NCBI GenBank assembly: GCA_028714615.1 | Contig: JAQTMA010000207.1 | Location: 1-7,167, forward strand | DNA: 7,167 nucleotides | Direction of reading: 5' to 3' | DNA from: Anaerolineaceae bacterium | GTDB lineage: Bacteria; Chloroflexota; Anaerolineae; Anaerolineales; Anaerolineaceae | Translations under genes and position numbers: made by a program | Part shown: positions 6,340 to 7,167 of the stretch, piece after piece | Layout of the letters: each line of letters opens with the position of its first letter | Numbering within the stretch: the stretch's first letter is position 1 | Notes under the pieces: model-generated | The model's input: the letters and a program-made list of their open reading frames with translations, nothing else | The model's database searches: none | Told to the model about the DNA's origin: nothing

Positions 6340-7149
6340 GTGTGGTTCAAGTTTTTTGCGGAGCCCCGAATGCCAGGCTTTTCGGGGCTCCGCCTGAAAG
6401 TACCGGATGTAGCGGGTTTCTTGGTTGCAATTGGGTTTATTCTGATGGCGTTTGGAGCTACCAGCGCCTTCTGGATAGACCGTATCCAACCAAATTCTAA
6501 ATCCTTGCCATTAAACGCCAACAACAATCCATTGGAGGGAAGAACGAACGCCTCGACGCCTACGGCTGAGGTTTACCTAGCGCTTGCCCTGCCAGAGAAT
6601 GTAGCTACACAAATCCCGCCTGGTCTTCTAGCAAGTCAGGGGATGGCTCAAGAACAGACACAACCGGCAACCATCTATAAGCCGGAGTGGATCCGCATTC
6701 CGATCATCAAGCTTGACGCGCCGGTCGTTTCAGTTTTAGCCTCATCAAAGACGATAAATGGGGATCAATACCTGATGTGGAAAGCTCCAGATAAATATGC
6801 AGCCGGCTGGCATAACTCTTCAGCAACCTTAGGTGTGCCAGGAAATACCGTCCTGAATGGGCATAATAATATCTACGGAGAAGTATTCCGGCGGCTTGCT
6901 GATTTGAAGATCGGGGACAGAATCCAGGTCGGCTCAGGGTCGATGGTTTTCGTCTACAAGGTTTCAAATAAGATGACGCTAGAGGAAAACAAACAGAGTC
7001 TGGGTGACCGCCTGGAGCATGCTCGTTGGTTACAACCCACCGATGATGAGCGACTAACCCTGGTAACTTGTTGGCCGTATTGGTCAAACCAGTACCGGCT
7101 CGTGCTGGTTGCGCGCCGCGTCGATCAATATGTTGAAAGTGACCAGTAA
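6340..7149 (+). CDS. Sortase (cysteine transpeptidase), probably specific for the upstream surface protein
   Basis: A 269-residue membrane-anchored sortase. Residues 24-46 form the N-terminal membrane helix, followed by a low-complexity linker of about 65 residues, which puts the enzyme outside the cell. The catalytic domain (about 115-262) has IRIPIIKLDAPV, the catalytic His175 in NTVLNGHNNIYGEVF, Cys244 in LTLVTCWPYW and Arg253 in NQYRLVLVARR. The TLVTCWP motif fits the class D/E/F group more than class A or B; the class is not settled. It should cut the LFPVTG signal of the protein encoded 16 nt upstream and link it to an acceptor that cannot be identified here. GTG at 6340 has an AGGGGGT site 7 nt upstream; ATG at 6370 is an alternative with GGAG, but both lie within or near a strong hairpin. 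Either start keeps the membrane helix. Confidence 0.9.
   Translation: MWFKFFAEPRMPGFSGLRLKVPDVAGFLVAIGFILMAFGATSAFWIDRIQPNSKSLPLNANNNPLEGRTNASTPTAEVYLALALPENVATQIPPGLLASQGMAQEQTQPATIYKPEWIRIPIIKLDAPVVSVLASSKTINGDQYLMWKAPDKYAAGWHNSSATLGVPGNTVLNGHNNIYGEVFRRLADLKIGDRIQVGSGSMVFVYKVSNKMTLEENKQSLGDRLEHARWLQPTDDERLTLVTCWPYWSNQYRLVLVARRVDQYVESDQ
6358..6393 (+). other. Perfect 13-bp GC-rich inverted repeat at the sortase start
   Basis: GCGGAGCCCCGAA (6358-6370) and TTCGGGGCTCCGC (6381-6393) pair perfectly around a 10-nt loop. There is no T-run after it on either strand (a T-run precedes it on the plus strand), so it is not a normal intrinsic terminator. In RNA it would bury the GGAG and first base of the alternative ATG at 6370 and lie 18 nt after the GTG at 6340. 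It could tune sortase translation or protect the upstream message. Confidence 0.8.
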
Positions 7150-7167
7150 GGCTGAAGAGTAAACCCT

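Overview
The window looks like chromosomal DNA of a Chloroflexota bacterium, most likely Anaerolineae. This is inferred from style, not from a marker gene: secreted proteins with long Thr/Pro linkers, a C-terminal PVTGAD-type sorting motif, a DUF4397-like protein ending in a Trp-Leu-Pro-Leu-Ile tail, and a cytochrome b / multihaem cytochrome c pair. Base composition is moderate, with AT-rich intergenic stretches. There are no rRNA or tRNA genes, CRISPR arrays or insertion sequences.

Left part, minus strand (1-1754). A nine-haem, membrane-anchored cytochrome c (206-1378) is followed, with a 4-nt ATGA overlap, by the start of a cytochrome b/b6-type membrane subunit that runs off the left edge. 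Together they look like a membrane electron-transfer module. Upstream lies a decayed tryptophanase / tyrosine phenol-lyase remnant (about 1497-1754). It is recognisable in one reading frame on both sides of an in-frame TAA, so it is a pseudogene.

Middle part, minus strand (1897-3733). A NarL/LuxR-type response regulator (1897-2619) has no sensor kinase in the window. Upstream of it is a secreted DUF4397-like protein (2867-3733) with its own plausible promoter (3811-3839), a perfect Shine-Dalgarno and a strong intrinsic terminator (2779-2809).

Right part, plus strand (4063-7149). This is the most interesting region. A good sigma-70-like promoter (4063-4091) reads into a leader of about 210 nt that contains an intrinsic terminator (4240-4270) and a competing upstream helix. 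This is the layout of a transcription attenuator or riboswitch. Next come an OmpR/PhoB-type response regulator (4312-5112), a Thr/Pro-stalk surface protein with an LFPVTG sorting signal (5151-6323) and a sortase (6340-7149) with all three catalytic residues. The genes are closely spaced and read as one operon. A 13-bp perfect GC-rich hairpin covers the beginning of the sortase gene. The operon diverges from the DUF4397 gene across a palindrome-rich spacer, so the two cell-surface units may be co-regulated. The working model is a regulated cell-envelope display unit: a regulator, one surface substrate and its sortase, gated by an RNA leader of unidentified class.
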